Below, in pieces: positions 16,881 through 25,617 of a stretch of 64,000 nucleotides of DNA. Positions within the stretch are counted from its first letter, which is position 1, and each line of letters starts with the position of its first letter. A program made the translations under genes and the position numbers. The notes under the pieces are model-generated. The model had not been told where the DNA came from, ran no database searches, and saw nothing but the letters and a program-made list of their open reading frames with translations. Origin of the DNA: Flavobacterium sp. KACC 22763 (GTDB lineage: Bacteria > Bacteroidota > Bacteroidia > Flavobacteriales > Flavobacteriaceae); assembly GCF_028736155.1 (NCBI RefSeq), contig NZ_CP117879.1, positions 5,146,001 through 5,210,000 on the forward strand. Reading direction: 5' to 3'.

Positions 16881-17200
16881 TATTTTTTATCGTCTATTAA
16901 AGTAAATGAAGTTGCTTTGAATCTGTCTCCTTTGATTTCTCCCGTAACTAAAGCTTTACTGATTGCATTGCAGAAACCTTTTTCAGCGTGAGCATCACCG
17001 TGATCGTGAATTGTAGTTCCATCAACAAAATAGCTTTTTCCGTCAATACGAACAGCTAAATCACAGCTTTTGCCTTTCATTCCGAATTGGCATTCTCCGC
17101 AAGAAGCTTCAACGACTGTTGGTTTGTCAAATTTCTTTTTGTCTTGTGCCTGTACTGCGATTCCAATAAAAAGGAATGTCGCTAAAAGTATATTTTTCAT
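16880..17200 (-). CDS. DUF6370 family exported protein
   Basis: The start was chosen at the ATG at 17198-17200, because the upstream in-frame extension (to 17242) has no signal-peptide character. From here the product is 106 residues with a clear signal peptide ending A-V-Q-A-Q. The mature domain has a C-G-E-C-Q-F-G-M pair, a further C-D-L-A, H-D-H-G-D-A-H-A-E-K-G-F-C, and looks metal- or cofactor-binding. Function is unknown. It is coupled to the Crp-like gene, whose product might act in the same response. Confidence 0.85.
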   Translation of the reverse strand: MKNILLATFLFIGIAVQAQDKKKFDKPTVVEASCGECQFGMKGKSCDLAVRIDGKSYFVDGTTIHDHGDAHAEKGFCNAISKALVTGEIKGDRFKATSFTLIDDKK

Positions 17201-17236
17201 AGTTAAGAATTTATAGTTAATCTGTTGTGTGTATGT

Positions 17237-17382
17237 AAACACATAGAGTCATAGTTATGCTTTGTATATAAAGGCGTTTCACTTGTTTCAATGCATCCCG
17301 ATAGCTATCGGGACTATGTGTGAAAACTTGTTTTTCTTCTCCCTTTTTTATTAGAATTAAAATCTATGTTTCTATGTGTTAA
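17237..17382 (-). repeat. CATAG octamer repeat element, copy B
   Basis: Inverted copy of the element at 14717-14857, with the same arms and interior. The central palindrome CACATAGCTATGTG of copy A is here enlarged by CCCGATAGCTATCGGG (17297-17312). The two copies bracket aceA, the Crp-like gene and the DUF6370 gene in inverted orientation. Confidence 0.85.
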
Positions 17383-17402
17383 AGAAAATTTTTAATTTAA
17401 TT

Positions 17403-18563
17403 CTACGAATTTACAGTTATTAATTTTGCTGTTTCTTTGGCGCGTTCTGTTACTTCGTTAATTGGAGTCGAAAGTGTATCATGGCTTAAAACAACTCCCA
17501 TTCTTCGGTAAGGTCTTGAAGTTGGTTTCCCGAAAATCCTGAAATCGGTTTTTGGTAAAGCGGCTACTTTTTCGATTCCAGTAAAAGTTGGATTTGTAGA
17601 ATCTTCTGATGCCAAAAGTACTGCACTTGCTCCAGCTTTTTCTAAAGTGATTTCGAAAATTGGAAGACTTAAAATCGCTCTTAAATGCAATTCGAATTCG
17701 TTGAAATTCTGCGTTCCAGCCAAAGTTACCATTCCAGTATCATGAGGACGAGGAGAAAGTTCAGAGAAATAAACGCCTTCTTTTGTTAGGAAAAATTCAA
17801 CGCCAAAAAGTCCAGCACCGCCAAGTGCTTCAGTAATTTTTTCGGCCATATCTTGAGCTTCATATAAATCTTTTTCTGAAACCAAAGCCGGTTGCCAGCT
17901 TTCTTGATAATCGCCACGTTCTTGTCTGTGTCCGATTGGAGCGCAAAACAAAGTTGGATTATTATTTTGAGTAATTGTTAAAAGCGTAATTTCAGAATCA
18001 AAATTTACAAAAGCTTCTACAATAACTTCGATAACATCGCCACGTGAACCCGCAACGGCATATTGCCAAGCTTTTTCAATATCGCTTTCTGTTTTGATTG
18101 TCGATTGCCCTTTTCCGGATGAAGACATTAATGGTTTCACGACGCACGGAATTCCCACTTCCTGAACTGCTTTTTGAAGTTCTTCGGCTGAGGTGGCGTA
18201 TTGATATTTTGCAGTTCTTAGTCCTAGTTCTTTTGCTGCTAAATCTCGAATGGCTTTACGATTCATGGTAAAGTTTGCCGCTTTCGCTGAAGGAACAACT
18301 GTGATTCCTTGTCTTTCATAATCGTAAAAACGTTCGGTGCGAATGGCTTCTATTTCGGGAACGATAAAATCGGGTTGGTGTTTGGCTACGATTCGGTCAA
18401 GAGCTTCGCCGTCAAGCATATTGATGACTTCAAAACCGTGTGCAACTTGCATGGCTGGTGCATTTTCGTAACTGTCAACTGCAATTATGGTTTGTCCGAT
18501 TCGTTGTGCGGCAATGACAAATTCTTTGCCTAATTCGCCTGAACCTAGGAGTAGTATTTTCAT
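17403..18563 (-). CDS. purT: Formate-dependent phosphoribosylglycinamide formyltransferase
   Basis: Makes formylglycinamide ribonucleotide from GAR, formate and ATP in purine synthesis, as a folate-independent alternative to PurN. The 386 residues have the PurT start [10 protein letters not shown], an ATP-grasp core with [12 protein letters not shown], and the metal-binding Glu segment F-G-V-E-F-F-L and [11 protein letters not shown]. It is isolated, without other pur genes nearby, and a large repeat complex follows its 5' side. Confidence 0.97.
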   Translation of the reverse strand: MKILLLGSGELGKEFVIAAQRIGQTIIAVDSYENAPAMQVAHGFEVINMLDGEALDRIVAKHQPDFIVPEIEAIRTERFYDYERQGITVVPSAKAANFTMNRKAIRDLAAKELGLRTAKYQYATSAEELQKAVQEVGIPCVVKPLMSSSGKGQSTIKTESDIEKAWQYAVAGSRGDVIEVIVEAFVNFDSEITLLTITQNNNPTLFCAPIGHRQERGDYQESWQPALVSEKDLYEAQDMAEKITEALGGAGLFGVEFFLTKEGVYFSELSPRPHDTGMVTLAGTQNFNEFELHLRAILSLPIFEITLEKAGASAVLLASEDSTNPTFTGIEKVAALPKTDFRIFGKPTSRPYRRMGVVLSHDTLSTPINEVTERAKETAKLITVNS

Positions 18564-18742
18564 TTTGGAGTATTGTAATGTTTGAGTAGTAAAAGTAGGG
18601 AAAAAGCTTTTTTTAACCGCAAAGTTCGCAAAGATTTACGCAAAGAGCGCGAAGTTTTTGTTTTTAAGTTAAATAATGACGCAAGGAATTTCTTACACAT
18701 ATTTTGCAGATTCGGGGGATTTAATTTGTTGATCGATTGAAT

Positions 18743-18863
18743 TGCCTCCAGCTTTAGCTGGAGGTAAAAATAAAGTTTCTATTGAGGCTTTAGCCAAACT
18801 ATATATTCGGCTAAAGCCTCAAGCTTTATCAATTTCAATTCCTCCAGCTAAAGCTGGAGGCAA
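18743..18863. repeat. CCTCCAGC...GCTGGAGG palindromic core, copy 1
   Basis: The two ends are each hairpins, CCTCCAGC-TTTA-GCTGGAGG and CCTCCAGC-TAAA-GCTGGAGG, and are inverted to each other. The middle is another hairpin, TTGAGGCTTTAGCC (18782-18795) with GGCTAAAGCCTCAA (18809-18822). The same three-hairpin layout recurs at 49335-49462. Confidence 0.85.
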
Positions 18864-18922
18864 CTCAGGAAAAATGTTTTTTGATTTTTTTAATGAATGT
18901 TCTCGTTTTACGATTTGCGTGA

Positions 18923-19004
18923 GGGATAGAAGTGGAAAGCCCGGAGCCTGACGAAGGAAGTGCGAGGACTTGTAGCGGATAGCCCGACCCGGAGGGACAC
19001 ACCC
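18923..19004 (+). repeat. GATAGAAGTGGAAA...GCGGATAGC element, copy 2
   Basis: Begins GGGATAGAAGTGGAAA and ends TGTAGCGGATAGCCCGA followed by CCCGGAGGGACACACCC. The middle differs from copy 1 at 10661-10738. Confidence 0.7.
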
Positions 19005-19102
19005 AAAATAAAAAGGTTCGCAAAGATTTTAAAATAATCTTTGCGAACCTTGCGTATTCCTTTGCGTTCTTTGCGGTTAAAAAACGTTACGGTTAAACAA
19101 TC

Positions 19103-20971
19103 TTAATGAAAATGATCTTCTTCAATTTCAAATTCGGCATCTTTTTCCCAGATTTCCATTTCGCAGGGTTTACAGTTGAATTTTAGTTTGTATTCCAATT
19201 CGCCCTGTTTTAAAACTAAAGGTTCTTTTACTTTAACGCCCACGATATCTTTTTGGTGAATCGGGCATTTTTTCAATTCGTATTTAATGCAATATTTGGT
19301 TGTCATTACGCGAGATTTTCCTGGATCCCATTGCAATTCGAATGCTTTTTCGATTTCAGTAACACCGTGACGTTCGTAGAATTTACGAGCGGTTTTGTTC
19401 GAAACATTGTACATGAAATCCAATTTGGTTTCTGGATATGGATGTGATGTTTTAACTAATTGGTGCTCTTCGCGAACGTAATTTGCCAAACGAATTTCTG
19501 ATAATTGTTCGAAAACATTTCTTCTCATTTCGTTGATTTTTGAAATTGGAAGGAACCAGTTCTCAGAGAACATAACATTGATTTCATCGGCGCTGTAAGG
19601 TGTAAAACCTGTTTTTGCCAATTGAACTTTAATGTTTTCTTCGATCGATTCGCCTGTTTTCGTTTTTTCTTTCGGATGCTCTAATTTTACTGTACTTACG
19701 TTTCCGTCTTCGTCGGTTGCGATTAATTCAAAACCGTTTTCGTTTTCGGTAAGTAATAAAGTAGTTCCGATTTTACGGATTGCGCTGTCTTCTCTTTCTA
19801 CAATTTTGATGAAAGCAGCGTCGTTATTTCTGTATATGAAAGTTCCGTCTTTTATTTCTTTTAAAACGTTTGGATAAACTTTTCCGTTTTCGGCTTTGTT
19901 TACATAGATTCCATCAGCTTCGTTGTTTTCATTGATAAAACAAAGTCCGTCACCGTTGTTTAATAATTCGCCGTTTTCGATTTCGTAAGCGTTTCCAACA
20001 GTTCTAATTAATTTTCCAATATATTGACCTTTTGATTTTGGACTTTCCCAAGAACCAATTGAGCTGTGTCTTTCGTTGACGAAATAATCCGTATAACCAC
20101 GATTGAAGGTTCTGCTTAAAGTAGAATCGAAAGTATACGTACATTTTCCAGAAGAAGCTTTGATATATTTGTCACTTCCTTCTAAAAAGCTGTCTAATTT
20201 TTGGCGTAAATAAGATACGTTGTTTTTAACGTAAGCTACATCTTTTAATCTTCCTTCAATTTTGAAAGAAACGATTCCCGCTTCAATTAAATTCGGAATC
20301 TGATCTGAAACGTCTAAATCTTTAATAGAAAGCAAGTGACTGTTTCTGATTAAAGTATCTCCATTTCCGTCGATTAAGTTATAAGGTAAACGGCAGTTTT
20401 GTGCGCAAGAACCACGATTCGCGCTACGCTCTCCGTTTGCCACACTCATATAGCAGTTTCCACTAAAAGAAACACATAAAGCTCCAGTTACGAAAAACTC
20501 TAATTCAACATCAGCGTGATCATATATTGTTTTAATTTGGTGAAGGTTCAATTCACGTGCTAAAACCACACGTTTAATACCAGCGTCTTTTAAGAATTTG
20601 ATTTTATCAGCATCACGATTATTAGCTTGTGTACTGGCGTGAAGTACGATAGGAGGCAAATCCATTTCCATAATCGCCATGTCCTGAATAATCAAGGCAT
20701 CAACACCAATATCGTATAATTCCCAAATCATAGAGCGACACGTTTCTAATTCGTTGTCGTACAAAATGGTATTCATAACCACAAAAACCTGTGCGTTAAA
20801 TAAGTGTGCGTATTTTACCAGTTCAGCAACATCTTCAATAGAGTTGTTGGCATTAGAACGTGCTCCAAATTGCGGCGCACCAATATATACTGCATCGGCG
20901 CCACTGTTTATGGCAGCGATTCCTCCAATTAAATCTCTAGCAGGAGCTAATATTTCGATTTTCTTCTTCAT
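19103..20971 (-). CDS. U32 family protein, RlhA-type 23S rRNA hydroxylation enzyme
   Basis: 622 residues. The N-terminal U32 domain starts I-E-I-L-A-P-A-R-D and has the four-cysteine set C-V-S-F-S-G-N-C-Y and C-A-Q-N-C-R-L-P-Y that would hold an Fe-S cluster. A long C-terminal extension with a DUF3656-like region matches RlhA, which is needed for hydroxylation of 23S rRNA C2501, better than the shorter tRNA-acting TrhP. A final Cys-rich tail (K-C-P-I-H, C-K-P-C-E) is present. Older annotations call such proteins collagenases or peptidases, but no protease active site is visible. RlhA versus a paralog is inferred from length only. Confidence 0.85.
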   Translation of the reverse strand: MKKKIEILAPARDLIGGIAAINSGADAVYIGAPQFGARSNANNSIEDVAELVKYAHLFNAQVFVVMNTILYDNELETCRSMIWELYDIGVDALIIQDMAIMEMDLPPIVLHASTQANNRDADKIKFLKDAGIKRVVLARELNLHQIKTIYDHADVELEFFVTGALCVSFSGNCYMSVANGERSANRGSCAQNCRLPYNLIDGNGDTLIRNSHLLSIKDLDVSDQIPNLIEAGIVSFKIEGRLKDVAYVKNNVSYLRQKLDSFLEGSDKYIKASSGKCTYTFDSTLSRTFNRGYTDYFVNERHSSIGSWESPKSKGQYIGKLIRTVGNAYEIENGELLNNGDGLCFINENNEADGIYVNKAENGKVYPNVLKEIKDGTFIYRNNDAAFIKIVEREDSAIRKIGTTLLLTENENGFELIATDEDGNVSTVKLEHPKEKTKTGESIEENIKVQLAKTGFTPYSADEINVMFSENWFLPISKINEMRRNVFEQLSEIRLANYVREEHQLVKTSHPYPETKLDFMYNVSNKTARKFYERHGVTEIEKAFELQWDPGKSRVMTTKYCIKYELKKCPIHQKDIVGVKVKEPLVLKQGELEYKLKFNCKPCEMEIWEKDAEFEIEEDHFH

Positions 20972-21109
20972 TTCTAAAACTTTAGACTTTTGTGGTATTC
21001 CCGAAAAAAAGTGTGCAAAGGTCTAATAAATATTCCGAGTTTGCTAGTGATGAAGCGATTTTTTTGAAATTGTTAACTTAATATGGAATTATGATAAGTG
21101 ATTTTTTGC

Positions 21110-21654
21110 TTATCTCACAGGTTCGTAAATAAGTTGTGCTACTCCAGATTTGAAAATATTAGTTTTAAGCAATCTTAATTCAAGTCGCTCTTTAAATCTT
21201 CAAATAACGGTTTTCCACTTCCTAAAGCTATTGGATGAACCGATATTCTGTATGTGTCAATAAGATTTAATTGTATGAAAGTTTTAATAAGACTTGCTCC
21301 GCCATATAGCCAAATATCACCTCCGGGTTGATTTTTAATTTCATTTACTTTAGCTATAATGTCAGAATTTATAAACGTAGCATTGTTATCTTGTTTGTTT
21401 TGACTGGAGAAAACGTATTTCTTTTTTGAATGTACTCCTTCCCAAAGCAATTTTTCTGCGTTACTTGCATTTTCATCTGGTTGAAAATTACCCCAAGAAT
21501 CATAACTTACCCGACCATAAAAGATAGTGTCTATATCTGATAAAAATCCACCAAAGTCCATATCATCATCCATAATGCACCAATCAATTTCTCCATTTGT
21601 GCCTTCAATAAAACCATCTAAGGTTACAGCTAAATCTAGAATTATTTTTTTCAT
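21110..21654 (-). pseudogene. RibD-C/dihydrofolate-reductase-like protein, frameshifted near the C-terminus
   Basis: The open frame (21175-21654, 159 residues) starts like the family (K-K-I-I-L-D-L-A-V-T-L-D-G-F-I-E-G) and has W-L-Y-G-G-A-S-L and G-S-G-K-P-L-F-E-D-L-K, but stops after S-D-L-N. The next reading frame continues without a stop as L-R-L-L-K-T-N-I-F-K-S-G-V-A-Q-L-I-Y-E-P-V-R to 21110, the normal family ending. One missing base near 21178-21180 explains it, giving a restored length of about 181. A sequencing error or a translational -1 shift are alternatives. Confidence 0.8.
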
Positions 21655-21715
21655 GCATCAAATATTTATGTCTGATTTACTTTAATGTAAGGTAGTCTTT
21701 TTAACTTATATAAAA

Positions 21716-22309
21716 CTAATCTAACGGAAAAGTATATCCAACTGCAAATACTCCAGTAGATTGTTTTGCAGCTGGATGAAAATACCCAGAAATCCCAATT
21801 TCGAAATTGTTATGTCTGCCGATTGCCAATCCAATACTAAATGGGATATGAAGTAAAACATCACTTTTGTTAAAATTTACAGCAGGTGTAAGGGTTTCGA
21901 ATTTACCTATTGAAGTTCCAATACCGCCTTCAATAAATGGCGCAACCCATGGAATTGGGGCACAAATACGAACTTTTCCTCCCATCAAAAAAGCGTTAGT
22001 CGTTACTTTATATTGAGGTTGGTTTTGCACGTTTTGATTTTTATCGACAGATTCAAAAATGGCACCAGCGTAAGGTCTTATACTAAACCATGATTTTAGT
22101 CCTATGATATATTCGCCTTGAAGATAAAGACCGCCTCCCATAACATCTACTTCTTCTTGGCTTCCATAATCTTCTATGTAATAAGAACTGCTCGATCCAT
22201 AACCTATGGATGCTTTAATGGAGTTACCTGTTGTTTGTGCTCTTAAATGATTAGAAAAGTGACTGATAAAAAGAACAAATGTAAATAGAAAGCGCATTAT
22301 AAATTTCAT
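21716..22309 (-). CDS. Outer-membrane beta-barrel-like exported protein
   Basis: 197 residues. The N-terminal 25 residues form a signal peptide ending L-R-A-Q, and a second Met at residue 5 could also be the start. The mature region alternates glycine-rich turns with amphipathic strands (G-Y-G-S-S-S-S-Y-Y, G-G-L-Y-L-Q-G-E-Y, F-I-E-G-G-I-G) and ends G-Y-T-F-P-L-D. This looks like an eight-stranded barrel of the OmpA/PorT type. No specific function is recognised. It is isolated between the frameshifted gene and the aminotransferase. Confidence 0.75.
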   Translation of the reverse strand: MKFIMRFLFTFVLFISHFSNHLRAQTTGNSIKASIGYGSSSSYYIEDYGSQEEVDVMGGGLYLQGEYIIGLKSWFSIRPYAGAIFESVDKNQNVQNQPQYKVTTNAFLMGGKVRICAPIPWVAPFIEGGIGTSIGKFETLTPAVNFNKSDVLLHIPFSIGLAIGRHNNFEIGISGYFHPAAKQSTGVFAVGYTFPLD

Positions 22310-22453
22310 TACGTTTTATTTGATTAGTTTAAAATTTTTGTGCGCGAATGTAAGAATTGTTTTTCAACTTTAACAAACAAAAAAACAGCTTAAAGTATAA
22401 AAGTGATGAAACTTTTGAACCTTAAGCCGTTTTTATAAAAACTTAGAATATTG

Positions 22454-23644
22454 TTATGCAGTCAAAGCTTCTTTGATTCTGCGTAATGCCTCTTTTAAAA
22501 TATCGTTGCTTGTTGCATAAGAGAAACGAATACAGTTTGGATTTCCGAACGCGTCTCCAGTTACTGTTGCTACGTTTGCCTCAGCTAAAAGATACATCGA
22601 AACGTCGTTTGCATCTTTAATTTCGTGTCCTTTTAAAGTTTTTCCGAAGAAAGATGAAACGTCTGGGAATACATAGAAAGCTCCTTCTGGAACGTTTATT
22701 TTTACTCCTGGAATCTCTTTTAACAATCCAACCACTAAATCTCTACGTCCGTGGAAAGCCTCAACCATGTGGTTTAATACACTAGGATCTGCATCTACTG
22801 CTGTAATTGTAGCACGTTGTGCTACAGAGTTTGCTCCTGATGTTACTTGTCCTTGAATTTTTGTACAAGCTTTTGCGATAAATTCTGGAGCTCCAATGTA
22901 ACCAATTCTGTATCCAGTCATTGCAAATGCTTTTGCAACTCCGTTTACAGTGATTGTTTTTTCTAACATTCCTGGAATTGAACCGATGCTGCAGAAAGTT
23001 CCTGAGAAATTGATGTGTTCATAAATTTCGTCTGAAACTACATAGATATTTGGGTGTTTTTCTAAGACTTTTGCCAATGCTGTTAATTCTTCTCTACTGT
23101 AAACAGATCCAGAAGGATTACATGGAGAAGAAAACCACATCATTTTTGTTTTTGGTGTGATTGCAGCTTCTAATTGCTCTGGCGTCATTTTGAAATCTGT
23201 TTCTACAGAAGTTGGAACTTCAACAGGAACTCCGCCAGAAAGTTTTACGATTTCGAAGTAAGAAACCCAGTAAGGTGCTGGTAAAATAACTTCGTCACCG
23301 TCGTTTAACATTACTTGCGCAATGTTGTATAAAGATTGTTTTGCTCCTGTAGAAACTACAATTTGAGTTGGTTTGTATTCTAAATTATTGTCTCTTTTGA
23401 ATTTTCTACAAATAGCTTCTCTTAATTCTAAGTAACCTTCTACTGGAGAATAAGTGCTATAATTTTCGTTTACTGCTTTTATTACTGCTTCTTTAATGAA
23501 GTCTGGTGTATTGAAGTCAGGCTCACCTAAACTTAAGCTGATAATGTCTTTTCCTTGTGCTTTTAATTCTCTTGCCAAAGCGGCCATTGCTAAAGTTTGC
23601 GATGTCGCAAGGTTGTTGATTCTGTCCGAAAGAATATGATTCAT
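22454..23644 (-). CDS. Class I/II PLP-dependent aminotransferase (aspartate aminotransferase-like)
   Basis: 396 residues of fold-type I subgroup I-gamma. Key positions are S-L-G-E-P-D-F-N-T-P (38-47), Y-S-P-V-E-G-Y near 65-71, N-P-S-G at 176-179, S-D-E-I-Y-E-H at 204-210, the PLP lysine in N-G-V-A-K-A-F-A-M-T-G (Lys238), and the C-terminal carboxylate-binding Arg in I-R-F-S-Y-A. It most likely transaminates aspartate with 2-oxoglutarate, and some relatives also act on prephenate or other amino acids. It is monocistronic by spacing. Confidence 0.93.
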   Translation of the reverse strand: MNHILSDRINNLATSQTLAMAALARELKAQGKDIISLSLGEPDFNTPDFIKEAVIKAVNENYSTYSPVEGYLELREAICRKFKRDNNLEYKPTQIVVSTGAKQSLYNIAQVMLNDGDEVILPAPYWVSYFEIVKLSGGVPVEVPTSVETDFKMTPEQLEAAITPKTKMMWFSSPCNPSGSVYSREELTALAKVLEKHPNIYVVSDEIYEHINFSGTFCSIGSIPGMLEKTITVNGVAKAFAMTGYRIGYIGAPEFIAKACTKIQGQVTSGANSVAQRATITAVDADPSVLNHMVEAFHGRRDLVVGLLKEIPGVKINVPEGAFYVFPDVSSFFGKTLKGHEIKDANDVSMYLLAEANVATVTGDAFGNPNCIRFSYATSNDILKEALRRIKEALTA

Positions 23645-23716
23645 TATAAAATTTTTGATGTCCTTAATTTGCTGTTTATTAAGGAAGGTTAATTATTAAT
23701 AGATTTTCTTTAGTTA

Positions 23717-24814
23717 TTAAACTGATAATTCAGGTTTCATTCCCAAATCGCGTAAATGCTTAAAGTGAGCAACAACGGCACTTCGCATCGTTTTATATTC
23801 GTAATAAGGTAAGTTGCACTCTTTTGCTGTTTCTTTTACGATTTTTGCAATTTTACCATAGTGAATATGACTGATATTTGGGAAAATATGATGTTCGATT
23901 TGATGATTTAAACCTCCTGTGTACCAATTTACAATTGCATTTTTTGGTGCAAAATTAGTTGTAGTATATAATTGGTGAATTGCCCATGTGTTATCCATTT
24001 CTCCTAAATCATTTGGAGTTGGATTTGTAGTATGATCAACTACGTGTGCTAATTGAAACACAATACTTAGGATTAATCCAGCTGTGTAGTGCATTGCAAA
24101 AAAGCCAACAAGTACTTTCCACCAAGTAATTCCAATTACAATTGGCAAAACAATCCAAATCGATACATAAATCATTTTAGTAATGATAAGTGTTGTCCAA
24201 AGGATTTTAGGGTTTTTCGGTTCTCCATAAGATAATTTTCTTTTCAGGTAATTTCTCATTTGCTTAAAATCGGTTGTTAATGCCCAATTGAAAGTTAATA
24301 ATCCATACAAGAAAACAGAATAGTAATGTTGAAAACGGTGAAAACGATGCCATTCAGCATGTTCTGTAAAACGAATAATTCTTCCAGCATCTAAATCTTC
24401 ATCATGCCCAGGAATATTAGTATAAGTGTGATGTAGTACATTATGTTGTACTTGCCAGTTGTAAACATTTCCGGCCAAAACATAAATTGTTCCACCCATT
24501 AATTTGTTGATCCAGCTTTTATTTGAATAAGAACCATGATTTCCATCATGCATAACGTTCATTCCAACACCGGCCATTCCAACACCCATCACAATTGATA
24601 AAAGTAACATAACCCAAAATGGCATGTCAAGCGTAAGAATTAAAAAATAGGGAGTTAGAAAAACAGCAAATAGAATAACGGCTTTTAAGTGTAACTTCCA
24701 GTTTCCAGTTTTCTGAATGTTGTTCTCCTTGAAGTAATTGTTTACCCGAGAGTTAAGTGTTCTGAAAAACTTCAGATTGTCTTGCCTAGCAAAAGTTGGA
24801 GCCGTGTTATTCAT
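23717..24814 (-). CDS. Membrane fatty-acid desaturase (front-end type)
   Basis: 365 residues with paired hydrophobic segments (about 45-65, 68-88, 210-235, 240-260) and the three diiron histidine boxes: M-H-D-G-N-H-G (89-93), H-N-V-L-H-H (124-129) and N-H-Q-I-E-H-H-I-F-P. The Gln-Ile-Glu-His-His third box is that of front-end (delta-5/delta-6-like) acyl desaturases, here without a fused cytochrome b5 domain. It would introduce a double bond into membrane acyl chains. It is divergent from rsmG, with a -7 box at 24834-24841. Confidence 0.92.
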   Translation of the reverse strand: MNNTAPTFARQDNLKFFRTLNSRVNNYFKENNIQKTGNWKLHLKAVILFAVFLTPYFLILTLDMPFWVMLLLSIVMGVGMAGVGMNVMHDGNHGSYSNKSWINKLMGGTIYVLAGNVYNWQVQHNVLHHTYTNIPGHDEDLDAGRIIRFTEHAEWHRFHRFQHYYSVFLYGLLTFNWALTTDFKQMRNYLKRKLSYGEPKNPKILWTTLIITKMIYVSIWIVLPIVIGITWWKVLVGFFAMHYTAGLILSIVFQLAHVVDHTTNPTPNDLGEMDNTWAIHQLYTTTNFAPKNAIVNWYTGGLNHQIEHHIFPNISHIHYGKIAKIVKETAKECNLPYYEYKTMRSAVVAHFKHLRDLGMKPELSV

Positions 24815-24833
24815 AATTGTTTTAAATAGGTTT

Positions 24834-24841
24834 CAAAGGTA
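24834..24841 (-). promoter_or_regulatory. Desaturase promoter -7 box
   Basis: TACCTTTG on the minus strand, 19 nt before the start codon. Confidence 0.5.
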
Positions 24842-24897
24842 ATTATTATAAATTCTCAATTTGCAAAATTGAGTTAAATATTTCAATCGTAAAGTAG

Positions 24898-24905
24898 TAC
24901 TTTTG
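24898..24905 (+). promoter_or_regulatory. rsmG promoter -7 box
   Basis: TACTTTTG, 16 nt before the rsmG ATG. Confidence 0.5.
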
Positions 24906-24921
24906 TTAAAAATTTACAGCA

Positions 24922-25551
24922 ATGGATGAGATATTGAAATATTTTCCCAATTTGACCGATCTTCAAATCGAGCAATTTCAAAAATTAGACTTTTTATACC
25001 ACGATTGGAATGAAAAAATCAATGTTATTTCGCGTAAAGACATTGATTCATTATATACAAAACACATTTTGCATTCATTAGGAATTGCAAAAGTTATGAA
25101 GTTCGAACCAGGAGCAACAGTTTTGGATGTTGGAACAGGCGGAGGTTTTCCAGGTATTCCGTTAGCGATTCTTTTTCCTGAAACTCGTTTTTATTTAATT
25201 GACGTTATTGCCAAAAAAATAAAAGTGGTTCAAGGTGTTGTAGATGCATTAGAATTAAAGAACGTAAAAGCAGAACAAAAACGTGCTGAATTGGTAAAAG
25301 GTGATTTCGATTTTATTGTAAGCCGGGCAGTTACTAATATGCCTGATTTTGTTTCATGGATTAAAGATAAAATCAAAAAACAACATAAACACATGTTGAA
25401 AAATGGAATTTTATATTTGAAAGGCGGTGATTTAGCTGAAGAGCTGAAGGATTTTCCAAATGCAACTTTATACGATTTGGCGAATATATTTGAAGATGAA
25501 TTCTTTGAAACTAAAAAAGTGGTTCACCTCCCATTAAAATTTAAACCTTAA
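24922..25551 (+). CDS. rsmG: 16S rRNA (guanine527-N7)-methyltransferase
   Basis: Methylates G527 of 16S rRNA. The 209 residues have the SAM-binding loop D-V-G-T-G-G-G-F-P-G-I-P (near 70-81), the N-terminal N-V-I-S-R-K-D segment, F-D-F-I-V-S-R-A-V with the conserved S-R-A, and L-Y-L-K-G-G-D. It has its own promoter box and a strong terminator, so it is monocistronic. It is not beside mnmG as in many bacteria, which is usual in Flavobacterium. Confidence 0.96.
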   Translation: MDEILKYFPNLTDLQIEQFQKLDFLYHDWNEKINVISRKDIDSLYTKHILHSLGIAKVMKFEPGATVLDVGTGGGFPGIPLAILFPETRFYLIDVIAKKIKVVQGVVDALELKNVKAEQKRAELVKGDFDFIVSRAVTNMPDFVSWIKDKIKKQHKHMLKNGILYLKGGDLAEELKDFPNATLYDLANIFEDEFFETKKVVHLPLKFKP

Positions 25552-25557
25552 ATAACA

Positions 25558-25597
25558 AATAACCCGATTAGGAAATTCTAATCGGGTTATTTTTTTG
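25558..25597 (+). terminator. rsmG terminator
   Basis: AATAACCCGATTAG (25558-25571) pairs perfectly with CTAATCGGGTTATT (25578-25591) and is followed by T. The symmetric A/T flanks could also serve the convergent gene at 25618. Confidence 0.9.
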
Positions 25598-25617
25598 AAC
25601 AAAACTAAAGGTCGAAA

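Larger units (their letters stand above)
18612..19084. repeat. GCAAAG octamer repeat complex with nested cores
   Basis: The outer arms, TTTTAACCGCAAAGTTCGC onward (18612-18645) and its inverted form ending TTTGCGGTTAAAAA (19068-19084), carry the word CGCAAAG several times. Nested inside are the CCTCCAGC core (18743-18863), the GATAGAAGTGG element (18923-19004), and a perfect 16-bp inverted repeat AAGGTTCGCAAAGATT (19013-19028 with 19036-19051). There is no convincing gene in the 539 bases between purT and the U32 gene. Confidence 0.8.

Noticed and set aside
18742..18951. Open frame of 69 codons between purT and the U32 gene
   Set aside because: It runs through the CCTCCAGC palindromic core and the GATAGAAGTGG element; translation of repeat DNA, not a gene.
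18612..19084. CRISPR array
   Set aside because: The repeats are inverted, unequal and nested, with no regular spacers and no cas genes.
19103..20971. Collagenase/peptidase call for the U32 protein
   Set aside because: No protease active site is visible; the four-Cys set and length fit the RNA-modifying U32 enzymes.
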